Source: Fibrobacteraceae bacterium
Lineage (GTDB): Bacteria; Fibrobacterota; Fibrobacteria; Fibrobacterales; Fibrobacteraceae
Reading direction: 5' to 3'
DNA length: 7,770 nt
NCBI GenBank assembly: GCA_023231365.1
Contig: JALNVO010000131.1
Location: 1 to 7,770, forward strand
A program made the translations under genes and the position numbers. Position 1 is the stretch's first letter. Each line of letters begins with the position of its first letter. The notes under the pieces were generated by a model. That model saw nothing but the letters and a program-made list of their open reading frames with translations, was not told where the DNA came from and made no database searches. Below are positions 1 through 5,210 of this stretch, piece after piece.

Positions 1-164
1 AGATAGACAACTCTCCGCTGTCTTTTGTGCCGACGGATGAAGCGTCGATCTTGGAATTTTTCGGTATACCCGTCTACATTGTCCCCGGGAATACGCTGAA
101 TGACAAGCTTACGACTCCTGCTGATTTCGAGCGCTTTAGTGCTATATGCCAAAGTAGGACTTGA
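1..164 (+). CDS. ispD: 2-C-methyl-D-erythritol 4-phosphate cytidylyltransferase, C-terminal fragment
   Basis: The reading frame is open from base 3 to the TGA at 162-164 and gives 53 residues. The start lies outside the window. The fragment carries the two landmarks of the IspD C-terminus: TDEAS at visible residues 11-15 (usually TDDAS), followed by a glycine-containing turn and a V-P-G stretch, then NDKLTTPADF at 33-42, which matches the family's N-I-K-I-T-T-P-E-D-L segment near the active site. IspD transfers CMP from CTP to methylerythritol phosphate in the cytoplasmic MEP route to isoprenoids. The tail after the motif is short, as in the family. The gene is co-directional with nnrD, but the 330-base gap argues against a tight operon. 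The identification rests on motif recall over a short stretch; another nucleotidyltransferase of the same fold is less likely. Confidence 0.75.
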   Translation, partial: IDNSPLSFVPTDEASILEFFGIPVYIVPGNTLNDKLTTPADFERFSAICQSRT

Positions 165-318
165 CAGTGATTGCCGTTGGCTTTTGCAATAGTCGTCTTT
201 CGAAGCGGGGAAGAGGCCTTCAAGCCGATTTTGGCTACTTCCTGCTCCGTTTCATGGACGCAAACCCATTTTGAGAGATCCTCTTAAGAGCGGGCGGGCA
301 GAATCCTTCAACTTATTT
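165..318. other. Intergenic stretch after ispD, no gene recognised
   Basis: These bases lie between the ispD stop and the inverted-repeat element. I see a 10-base perfect palindrome CTCTTAAGAG at 281-290 and a weak AGCC/GGCT dyad at 223-236, neither followed by a T run, so no intrinsic terminator is called. A 35-codon GTG-initiated frame (167-274) starts 2 bases after the ispD stop, but it has no ribosome binding site and no recognisable protein. No promoter can be supported. Confidence 0.5.
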
Positions 319-336
319 AGGGTACCTCTAAAAACT
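319..336 (+). repeat. Element A, left terminal inverted repeat
   Basis: This 18-bp arm is a perfect reverse complement of 464-481. It fits the consensus AGGGYAYYTCTARARAYT shared, with a few mismatches, by all four ends of elements A and B. The match stops at base 318 on the outside and base 337 on the inside. Confidence 0.9.
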
Positions 337-463
337 CAATTTTTATGAATTTATCAATAACACTTCGCACTGGTTCGTCTCTCAAAGTGGCGAATACATC
401 CAGTATTAGCTACTTTTCGTTCCTGCCATTGCTCGGTTTTTGATAAATTCACTTAACCAAAGC

Positions 464-481
464 AGTTTTTAGAGGTACCCT
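464..481 (-). repeat. Element A, right terminal inverted repeat
   Basis: This arm is the perfect 18-bp partner of 319-336. It contains AGAGGT at 471-476, which resembles a ribosome binding site but lies 18 bases from the nnrD ATG, too far for normal use. Confidence 0.9.
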
Positions 482-494
482 TTACTTTTATCGT

Positions 495-1346
495 ATGAAG
501 CTTCCCATCCGAGATCAAAATTCTAACAAAGCGTCTTTTGGAAATGTGCTGAATATTGCGGGTTCCTTGAACTACCGCGGTGCGGCATATCTTTCAAGTA
601 TTACAGCACTTCGCGCGGGTGCAGGCTATGTAACGCTTGCTTCTGTGGAACCTGTGATTAATGCCGTGTCAGCTCTTACTCCGGACTTGGTCTTTGTCCC
701 GTTGAAGTCAAATGGGCCCTGCATCGCGAGCTCAGAATTTGAAAAGGTCGCGCACCGTATTTCGCTTGGAACTGTCGTTTCTCTTGGTTGCGGGCTTTCC
801 GGTATCGACAGAGACCGGAAAGATATACGCCTTTTTGTGTGGAAGCTTTTGGAAGAACTTGCGCGGCGGAATACGACGACCGTGCTCGATGCCGATGGAT
901 TGAATTTGCTCTCTGAAATGGGAACATTGCCTGTGCTTCCGAAACATCTGGTGATGACTCCGCATCCGAAAGAACTTTCAAGGCTTCTCAAGTTGGATGT
1001 CCCGGGTATCCAAAAAGATCGCGGATTGGCGGCAAAGATTGCCGCAAACCGCTTTGGAGGAATCGTCCTCTTGAAAGGACATGACACGGTCATCTCGGAT
1101 GGAGAAAAGGTTGTTGTCAATGATACCGGGAATTCTGCGCTTGCTAAAGCAGGTACTGGCGATGTGCTCACCGGTGTTATCGCAGGTCTCCTTGCTCAGG
1201 GTGTGCCGCCTTTTGATGCTGCGGTCCTTGCTGCAAGGATCCACGGGCTTGCCGGCGAACTCGCATCTAAAGAATTCTCGGAATATGGCGTGCTTGCCTC
1301 GGACTTACCGAAGTATGTTTCTTTAGCGATTAAAGCTCTTCAATAA
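495..1346 (+). CDS. nnrD: ADP-dependent (S)-NAD(P)H-hydrate dehydratase
   Basis: This 283-residue cytoplasmic enzyme dehydrates the damaged S-epimer of hydrated NADH or NADPH back to the working cofactor, using ADP (ATP in eukaryotes); it has a ribokinase-like fold. Landmarks in order: FGNVLNIAGS at 15-24 with GAAYL following, ALRAGAGYVTLA at 38-49, LDADGLN at 131-137, TPHPKE at 155-160, LLKGHDTVI at 192-200, and the signature NDTGNSALAKAGTGDVLTG at 209-227, whose GTGDVL carries the catalytic Asp (D223). Length and start match stand-alone dehydratases such as Bacillus YxkO. The epimerase (YjeF N-terminal) domain found fused in E. coli Nnr is absent and no separate copy is visible here. ATG 495 is the only reasonable start: an in-frame stop lies at 444-446 and there is no other start codon between. 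No good ribosome binding site precedes it. The 3' end overlaps the convergent gene by 17 bp. Confidence 0.93.
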   Translation: MKLPIRDQNSNKASFGNVLNIAGSLNYRGAAYLSSITALRAGAGYVTLASVEPVINAVSALTPDLVFVPLKSNGPCIASSEFEKVAHRISLGTVVSLGCGLSGIDRDRKDIRLFVWKLLEELARRNTTTVLDADGLNLLSEMGTLPVLPKHLVMTPHPKELSRLLKLDVPGIQKDRGLAAKIAANRFGGIVLLKGHDTVISDGEKVVVNDTGNSALAKAGTGDVLTGVIAGLLAQGVPPFDAAVLAARIHGLAGELASKEFSEYGVLASDLPKYVSLAIKALQ

Positions 1347-2001
1347 TTTTTTGAATGGCCTTGAAATAAATATCGGCCCGGTCGATGACATCTTTATCTT
1401 CGGACACGGGCTCTTTTAATTCGAAATCCGGAAATTCTTTGTAAACATCGGAACGCCTTTGCGGAAATTCATTCTTTTGTGCGAAATAGACGCCGTACAG
1501 CACAGGAAGAATTTCCGAATCTGCCGAGATAGAGAAGTCCATCGGTGTGAGCCCGTAATGGAGCCTTGTAAATTCGCGTTTGAGTTGTAGCATCCGGCTG
1601 GTGAGTTCCCGCTTGCACTCGGCGCGCAGCGCTAGATTGTCGGGAGAAAATCCCTGCAAAGGAGCTTCACCGGATAGGACTGCGTTCTTCTTTGAAATGT
1701 GCAAAAATTCGAGCGGGTACACTTTTTGATTTTTTGCAAGGAAGTCTTCCGAAAAGAAGAATCCGAATTGAAGTCCTTCCACTGTAAGAGGCTTTGCGAG
1801 AGCGTAGGCCGCAGACAATTTTTCAGCGGAAGTATCATTCAAAATAAGGCTCATCTGCCAAGGCTCGTGAAGAGCATCGAAACCTTCGTACAGGCAATTC
1901 CCGTGCAAAAAAGCACTTCTCAAATTTCCGGCAAAAACATCTCTCAAACGTTCTTTCCAATTGGAATTTTGAATGTCTTGGAGCGTCAAAAGTTTTTTCA
2001 T
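1330..2001 (-). CDS. Nucleotidyltransferase-like protein lacking catalytic acids
   Basis: This is a 223-residue protein without signal peptide or membrane segment, probably cytoplasmic. ATG at 2001 is chosen because it follows the upstream stop by one base (TAA-T-ATG) and has GGAA a short distance upstream; a longer frame to 2115 would run far into the TPM gene. Residues 30-53 (AFLHGNCLYEGFD, then SLIL) resemble the G-S-x-x-x-G ... S-D-x-D/N-L nucleotide-binding strand and turn of the Pol-beta-like nucleotidyltransferase fold. Residues 95-111 (YPLEFLHISKKNAVLSG) and the helix at 122-148 match the downstream P-L-E-x-x-D-I ... V-L-x-G-x-D segment seen in uncharacterised proteins of that superfamily. 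The expected S-D-x-D acids are replaced around residues 47-50 (PWQM), so catalysis in the usual way is doubtful. It is last in the four-gene operon and runs into nnrD from the other side. The family assignment is by pattern recall and moderate at best; a wholly unrelated hypothetical protein is possible. Confidence 0.5.
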   Translation of the reverse strand: MKKLLTLQDIQNSNWKERLRDVFAGNLRSAFLHGNCLYEGFDALHEPWQMSLILNDTSAEKLSAAYALAKPLTVEGLQFGFFFSEDFLAKNQKVYPLEFLHISKKNAVLSGEAPLQGFSPDNLALRAECKRELTSRMLQLKREFTRLHYGLTPMDFSISADSEILPVLYGVYFAQKNEFPQRRSDVYKEFPDFELKEPVSEDKDVIDRADIYFKAIQKIIEEL

Positions 2002-2002
2002 A

Positions 2003-2653
2003 TTAGTTTCCAAATCCAGAGTCGAATTTTTGATGTGGAAATCCACCGAAGTCCCGGATTTTTTGCCGACGCTTCGCTTTTGAATTTTGCTTTGAAAAAT
2101 AGACGAATGCCGCAATGAGGCTTCCGAATACGATGGCGATCAGTACCCATGCGGTTGTGGGCATTTCATTATCATCTGCCTTTGGCATGCGCACATTTAA
2201 TCGCACGTCTTTCGAGCGGGCGACGCTTTTGGCGAGTTCCGCTTCAAAAAGGAGGATCCCTTTTGCATGAGCGTCCTTGCGGAATTGAGGCAAAAGCGAT
2301 TTCTGTGCTAAACGTTCCACTAACGGTTTGGACAGGAGATCTTCAGCGGAAGCTGATTTGGCGACTGCCCTATGAGCCCCGTTCAAGTCGATATAAATTA
2401 ATGCTCTTAAGTTGCCGTCTAAGCTATCGCAAATGAGCTTTGCTGTCGCTTCCGGATATTCATCTTCGGAATTGCTCGTGTGCAAATATAAGGAAAACCC
2501 GGTCTTGGACTTTAATTCTTCAGCAATAGCTGTGTAAGTATGGCGGTCTTCTTCCGAAAGAAATTTGGCATGGTCGTCGATGTAGGCCGATTCTGCGGCA
2601 AAAGCAGACGTTGAGATGAATAGGAACAGGGCAAAAACGCGATAGATTTTCAT
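2003..2653 (-). CDS. Membrane-anchored TPM-domain protein
   Basis: This is a 216-residue exported protein. Residues 1-20 form a signal peptide (hydrophobic core FALFLFIST, cleavage likely after AFA or AFAA). Residues about 22-145 resemble the TPM fold (TPM/Psb32/MOLO-1 group): AYIDDHAKFLSEED near the start, TGFSLYLHTS at 51-60, ALIYIDLNG at 84-92, then PLVERLAQKSLLPQFRKDAHAKGIL. One transmembrane helix follows at about 167-186, with a basic patch SKAKRRQK after it and a short tail rich in Gly and Phe. The layout (signal, TPM domain outside, single helix, Gly-rich tail) is typical; the tail is shorter and less glycine-rich than usual. TPM proteins are linked to membrane protein maintenance, but this one's role is unknown. 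ATG 2653 overlaps the upstream stop as ATGA, suggesting coupled translation; a TTG at 2668 would add five residues but is less likely. Confidence 0.75.
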   Translation of the reverse strand: MKIYRVFALFLFISTSAFAAESAYIDDHAKFLSEEDRHTYTAIAEELKSKTGFSLYLHTSNSEDEYPEATAKLICDSLDGNLRALIYIDLNGAHRAVAKSASAEDLLSKPLVERLAQKSLLPQFRKDAHAKGILLFEAELAKSVARSKDVRLNVRMPKADDNEMPTTAWVLIAIVFGSLIAAFVYFSKQNSKAKRRQKIRDFGGFPHQKFDSGFGN

Positions 2654-3873
2654 TTTGAGGATTTGCAAAAATTAGCGGCTTTGATTTTGATTTCGTCCGC
2701 TTTTATTTTTTTGACGGCGGCTTCTTTAGCGGAAAGTTCAGAAGTTCCTACGCCTTTTGTGTCGATGAAAAAGTGGAAATCCTTTCCAGAAAGGTCCAGC
2801 TGGATTTGAACCGTTTTCAAACTCTGCACTGTAGAATTCAAATTTTTTTCTGTAGATTCTGAAATGGTAACTTTTAATGCCTTAGCTCCTTGCGTGTTTT
2901 CGAATCCGGCTCCGGCGAGCATATCTTCAATACTTGGGCAAAGCTCGTTTTCATTGGAACAGATAAGTTCGTATTTGCAGACTTCCGCTTCGGATGTGTA
3001 AGTAGCAAGCACTCTGTACGCCTCTTGAGAATAATCGAAAGCAGGGAGGTTGATTTCAAATAGAATGCTGTGCGATCCTTTTTTGTTGTCTATGCCCCGT
3101 AAGTGGAACGTCGCGTCACCCATTTCATCTGTTTTTAATTCAGAAAGAATTTGCTTTTTTTGTTCAGCATAAACAGGAATCCCTTTTATGGGGCCATCGT
3201 CGTCGGAAACGGAAATGGTTATAGGGCCGATGGAATCTCCTCTGGATTTTTGCGGGACGGGTCCTCTAAAGGATATTTTCAGTTTGGCAAGTGCGTCGCT
3301 GATTTGATTTTCGAGAGCTTGGACGTCTACGTTCATTAAATAAGAATCGTCTGGATTTTCAAAGATAGAAAGGTCGGCAAAACTGCGGTCGTATGGAAGA
3401 ATAATAGAAGATAATTCGCGGAAAGCGCGTATCGCGGAGGCAAAATTCTTTTTGGCGAGTTCCATTTGAATCAGGGAATCTTTTGCTGCTGCATCTTTTT
3501 GTATCTCGCGGATTTTTAGGCGGGTAGGTGCTGTTACTTTGTCTATGTCGAGCGTTGCCGTACTCACAAAATTGCCGTTTTGCTTCTCGCCGTGTGCAAT
3601 GACGACTCCATTCAAAATAAGGCTGGAGTGGACTTTGTTCGTTTCGGAGTAGGTCTTGTCTAGTTTTGATTGATTTCCGCTCTGCACTTCGCTCTTTGTC
3701 GTCGTGTGGTTGGCGGTAACGTCTGCGCGGATTTGGAGTGCAATGCCTGCCATTGCTTGCTTGTCAGCTTCTTGTTGCGATATTGTCGATGTGGCCGTAT
3801 AGGTAACGATGCGGGCTTCACTGTAAATGGCAAAAGCAAGCAGAAGCGCGGCAATGAGCAACGGCCTATTCAT
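2650..3873 (-). CDS. Exported LPP20-like envelope protein
   Basis: This is a 407-residue protein with a signal peptide (residues 1-20, cleavage after SEA) and no lipobox cysteine, so probably periplasmic or surface. Residues about 28-120 resemble the LPP20/FlgT-type domain: a run of alternating Ala positions (EADKQAMAGIALQIRADV, 35-52) followed by polar strands. Residues 125-200 are helical. Residues 216-280 (PITISVSDDDGPIKGIPVYA, then TDEMGDATFHL) look like a beta-sandwich of the Big/carboxypeptidase-regulatory kind. Residues 333-400 end in GVGTSELSAKEAAVKKIKAD, a Gly-then-Ala helix pattern that recurs in LPP20-type proteins. Four cysteines (299, 305, 312, 403) could form disulfides after export. 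ATG 3873 follows the upstream stop as TAA-T-ATG. Homologues often sit beside lipoproteins and LpoB/CsgG-like proteins, which hints at envelope assembly, but function here is inferred only. Confidence 0.6.
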   Translation of the reverse strand: MNRPLLIAALLLAFAIYSEARIVTYTATSTISQQEADKQAMAGIALQIRADVTANHTTTKSEVQSGNQSKLDKTYSETNKVHSSLILNGVVIAHGEKQNGNFVSTATLDIDKVTAPTRLKIREIQKDAAAKDSLIQMELAKKNFASAIRAFRELSSIILPYDRSFADLSIFENPDDSYLMNVDVQALENQISDALAKLKISFRGPVPQKSRGDSIGPITISVSDDDGPIKGIPVYAEQKKQILSELKTDEMGDATFHLRGIDNKKGSHSILFEINLPAFDYSQEAYRVLATYTSEAEVCKYELICSNENELCPSIEDMLAGAGFENTQGAKALKVTISESTEKNLNSTVQSLKTVQIQLDLSGKDFHFFIDTKGVGTSELSAKEAAVKKIKADEIKIKAANFCKSSK

Positions 3874-3874
3874 A

Positions 3875-4879
3875 TTACCGCAGTTCCATCAAAATGAATT
3901 TTTGCGTAATGCTGTTCTTGCGCACTTCAAAGGACCCTTGTAGCCCTTGCCGGATCACTTCATAGACTTCGTAGGCATCGGAAACTTGAGCGGGATTTGC
4001 ATAGATGTTCGCGTCTACGGTCTTGTCTGTCATCACGTTGATTTTTGCTTTGTTGAAACTTTGTTTGAGGACTCTTGAAATTTTGCTGTGCACATCGTCG
4101 ATTTTACCGGCGGAGAATTCTCCTTCCAAGCGAATGATGACTTTGTATTGAACGCCTTGTTTCGCTTCTTCTGCCCAATAAGCCTTGATCTTGTTTTCAA
4201 GTCCGGGCATTGCCTTGTGCATAGCGGATTTGACTAGTTCTTCTTTCGATGTGCCGTTGTCGTTGACAGCAGCGCTTTGGCTGCCGAGGAGTTGACCTGT
4301 CGTAGATTCGTAGGCGCTCAGGTCGGCGATGATTTGCGAATTAGCGATTTTGCTTGTAAATTTGATATAAATGTCGGCACCGAGGGAAAGACTTGCTATG
4401 TAGGAAAGATCTTCTTCTTGTCCGGCAATTTGACCTTGGATGGCGGCAATTTCATCAATTTGATTTTCCCCTTCCAACGCTTTTACATTATACCTCTGCT
4501 TGGTGAGATAACCATTGATTGCGTCCATTGATGCTTTAGCGAAAGAATTGTTTTTGATGATTCCTGCACATTCTGCAATGCTTCCCGCATTTGCAGGGAG
4601 TACCATAATGGATGGCAAGTTCGCGAGTTTCGCGGATGCTTGGGCGTTTTGTGCCTCTGTTGTGGATGCGGGGTAGAGTGTTAAAGCTCCGGGAGCCGCG
4701 GAGTTTTCCGTTCCTGAAGTTCGGATTGTTCCCGCCGAAAAATTGCGGGAATCTTCTTTGAGCTTGAGAAACGCGCTGTCGGAATCCGCTTCCTTGGTTT
4801 GCTGTTTGCTACCTGCATTTGCACAAGAAGCAAAAGCGAGTAGGCAGAAAGAATAAATGAAAAAAGAGGACAGATGCAT
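3875..4879 (-). CDS. Probable lipoprotein resembling DUF6175 proteins
   Basis: This is a 334-residue exported protein heading the four-gene operon. The N-terminus is a signal peptide with a possible lipobox FASC ending at Cys19; Phe at -3 is unusual, and ANA at 20-22 offers a signal peptidase I site instead. After a low-complexity polar stretch (24-85), residues 89-97 (PSIMVLPAN) begin a domain that continues with MDAINGYLTKQRYNVKALEG (118-137), a helical segment, and LGADIYIKFTSKI (166-178). This order resembles the P-x-(I/L)-M-V-x-P ... A-D-I-x-(I/V) pattern of DUF6175 proteins known mainly from Bacteroidetes. A second alpha/beta region (243-332) starts with YKVIIRLEGEF. ATG 4879 is preferred over TTG 4885 because GGGAG lies exactly six bases before the ATG but abuts the TTG. 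Function is unknown; I infer an envelope role from export and neighbours. Confidence 0.6.
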   Translation of the reverse strand: MHLSSFFIYSFCLLAFASCANAGSKQQTKEADSDSAFLKLKEDSRNFSAGTIRTSGTENSAAPGALTLYPASTTEAQNAQASAKLANLPSIMVLPANAGSIAECAGIIKNNSFAKASMDAINGYLTKQRYNVKALEGENQIDEIAAIQGQIAGQEEDLSYIASLSLGADIYIKFTSKIANSQIIADLSAYESTTGQLLGSQSAAVNDNGTSKEELVKSAMHKAMPGLENKIKAYWAEEAKQGVQYKVIIRLEGEFSAGKIDDVHSKISRVLKQSFNKAKINVMTDKTVDANIYANPAQVSDAYEVYEVIRQGLQGSFEVRKNSITQKFILMELR

Positions 4880-4885
4880 TTTCAA

Positions 4886-4890
4886 CTCCC
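4886..4890 (-). promoter_or_regulatory. Ribosome binding site that sets the lipoprotein gene start
   Basis: On the - strand these bases read GGGAG, six bases before ATG 4879. They touch the alternative TTG at 4885, so the site decides in favour of the ATG. An AT-rich stretch just upstream (4893-4901) could contain a -10 box, but no convincing -35 partner is seen. Confidence 0.6.
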
Positions 4891-4900
4891 GGATATTTAA

Positions 4901-5018
4901 AGGTCACTTCTAAAAATTCATCTACGGCGAAGCAACGGTCGTCTCTCATTGTGCTTGCGCACTTGTTGGTGCAACTCGGCTTTCATTTTTTTCGCAAAAC
5001 AATCTCTAGAAATGCCCT
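4901..5018. repeat. Inverted-repeat element B (118 bp), relative of element A
   Basis: The ends are imperfect inverted repeats: 4901-4919 (AGGTCACTTCTAAAAATTC) against 5000-5018 read in reverse complement (AGGGCATTTCTAGAGATTG), 14 of 19 bases identical. The left end matches the left end of element A at 15 of 19 positions. The interior holds the same core CGTCTCTCA (4940-4948) as element A, flanked by GCGAAGCAA (4926-4934) and an imperfect partner TTGTGCTTGCGC, so the core again lies in a likely loop. The element is shorter than A, lacks A's nested 12-bp dyad and has more diverged arms, as expected of an older copy. It contains no coding frame of note. It begins 21 bases upstream of the lipoprotein ATG. 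Relative to the downstream gene, the core points the opposite way from that in element A. Confidence 0.7.
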
Positions 5019-5210
5019 AAATTGAAAAATACAAAAAAAGAGGAAAGGGATGCTCGATGCGTTGAATGAAGGGCCAAAATCATCCTACAGAATTTTATTC
5101 CCGCTAAAGTCGGAAAAATAAAGCACTCCCTGAATGAAAGAATGGATCTAGAACCGGGCGATCGCAGGCGTAAAGACTGATTTGAGTGAGAACGGGGTCC
5201 ATTAGAAAAT
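5019..5210. other. Intergenic stretch downstream of dinB
   Basis: This 192-base stretch separates element B from the dinB stop codon. It contains a candidate mini-ORF on the + strand (5050-5121), an 8-base palindrome GCGATCGC at 5158-5165, and a weak CCG/CGG dyad near 5099-5113 flanked by A/T runs. No convincing intrinsic terminator for the uvrC-adh-dinB unit is seen, nor a clear promoter. Confidence 0.45.
5050..5121 (+). CDS. Candidate mini-ORF, 23 residues
   Basis: An ATG-initiated frame (MLDALNEGPK onward, ending SEK) has a good ribosome binding site, GAGGA at 5040-5044, five bases before the ATG and preceded by an A-rich leader. It lies on the strand opposite all its neighbours, in the gap between dinB and element B. 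The peptide has no hydrophobic segment and I do not recognise it. A purine-rich run in an AT-rich gap can mimic a binding site by chance, so this is a weak call. Confidence 0.2.
   Translation: MLDALNEGPKSSYRILFPLKSEK

Larger units (their letters stand above)
319..481. repeat. Inverted-repeat element A (163 bp, nested dyads)
   Basis: The element is bounded by perfect 18-bp inverted repeats (319-336 and 464-481; left arm begins AGGGTACCTCTAAAAACT). Inside lies a second perfect 12-bp inverted repeat (346-357 and 440-451). The unpaired segments between the two stems are only 9 and 12 bases, so the whole unit could fold into one long hairpin with an 82-base apical region. That region contains CACTT (361-365) and AAGTG (385-389) around the core CGTCTCTCA at 376-384. 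It encodes no convincing protein; the only frame is 32 codons plus stop (345-443). The ends match those of element B (4901-5018), which supports a dispersed repeat family, MITE-like or REP-like by inference. No clear target-site duplication is visible. It ends 13 bases before the nnrD start codon. Confidence 0.85.

Noticed and set aside
167..274. GTG-initiated 35-codon frame just after the ispD stop
   Set aside because: It has no ribosome binding site, no recognisable protein and weak composition; it is probably chance read-through of an intergenic stretch.
345..443. 32-codon ATG frame inside element A
   Set aside because: It spans the inner dyad arms, has no ribosome binding site and has no counterpart in element B, so the element looks non-coding.
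311..489. Target-site duplication flanking element A
   Set aside because: The flanks (ACTTATTT before, TTACTTTT after) are both A/T-rich but do not form an exact direct repeat; element B also lacks one.
626..1171. Long antisense frame within nnrD, and similar opposite-strand frames in the other genes
   Set aside because: These mirror the codon pattern of well-identified genes and show no family motifs or start signals.
2002..2115. Upstream extension of the nucleotidyltransferase-like gene to 2115
   Set aside because: It would add 38 residues lying over the TPM gene in another frame; ATG 2001 sits one base after the TPM stop with GGAA upstream, repeating the junction seen at 3873-3877.
2654..2668. 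TTG start for the TPM gene at 2668
   Set aside because: The ATG at 2653 forms a standard ATGA overlap with the upstream stop and gives a cleaner signal peptide.
4949..4975. TGCGC ... GTGCA pair in element B resembling a LexA box
   Set aside because: As I recall it, the Fibrobacter LexA box is TGCNC-N4-GTGCA. Here the half-sites are eight bases apart instead of four, and the gene downstream is not a repair gene.
5091..5124. A/T-flanked CCG/CGG dyad as a terminator for dinB
   Set aside because: The stem has only three firm G-C pairs with mismatches in the A/T part, and it lies about 90 bases past the stop codon.
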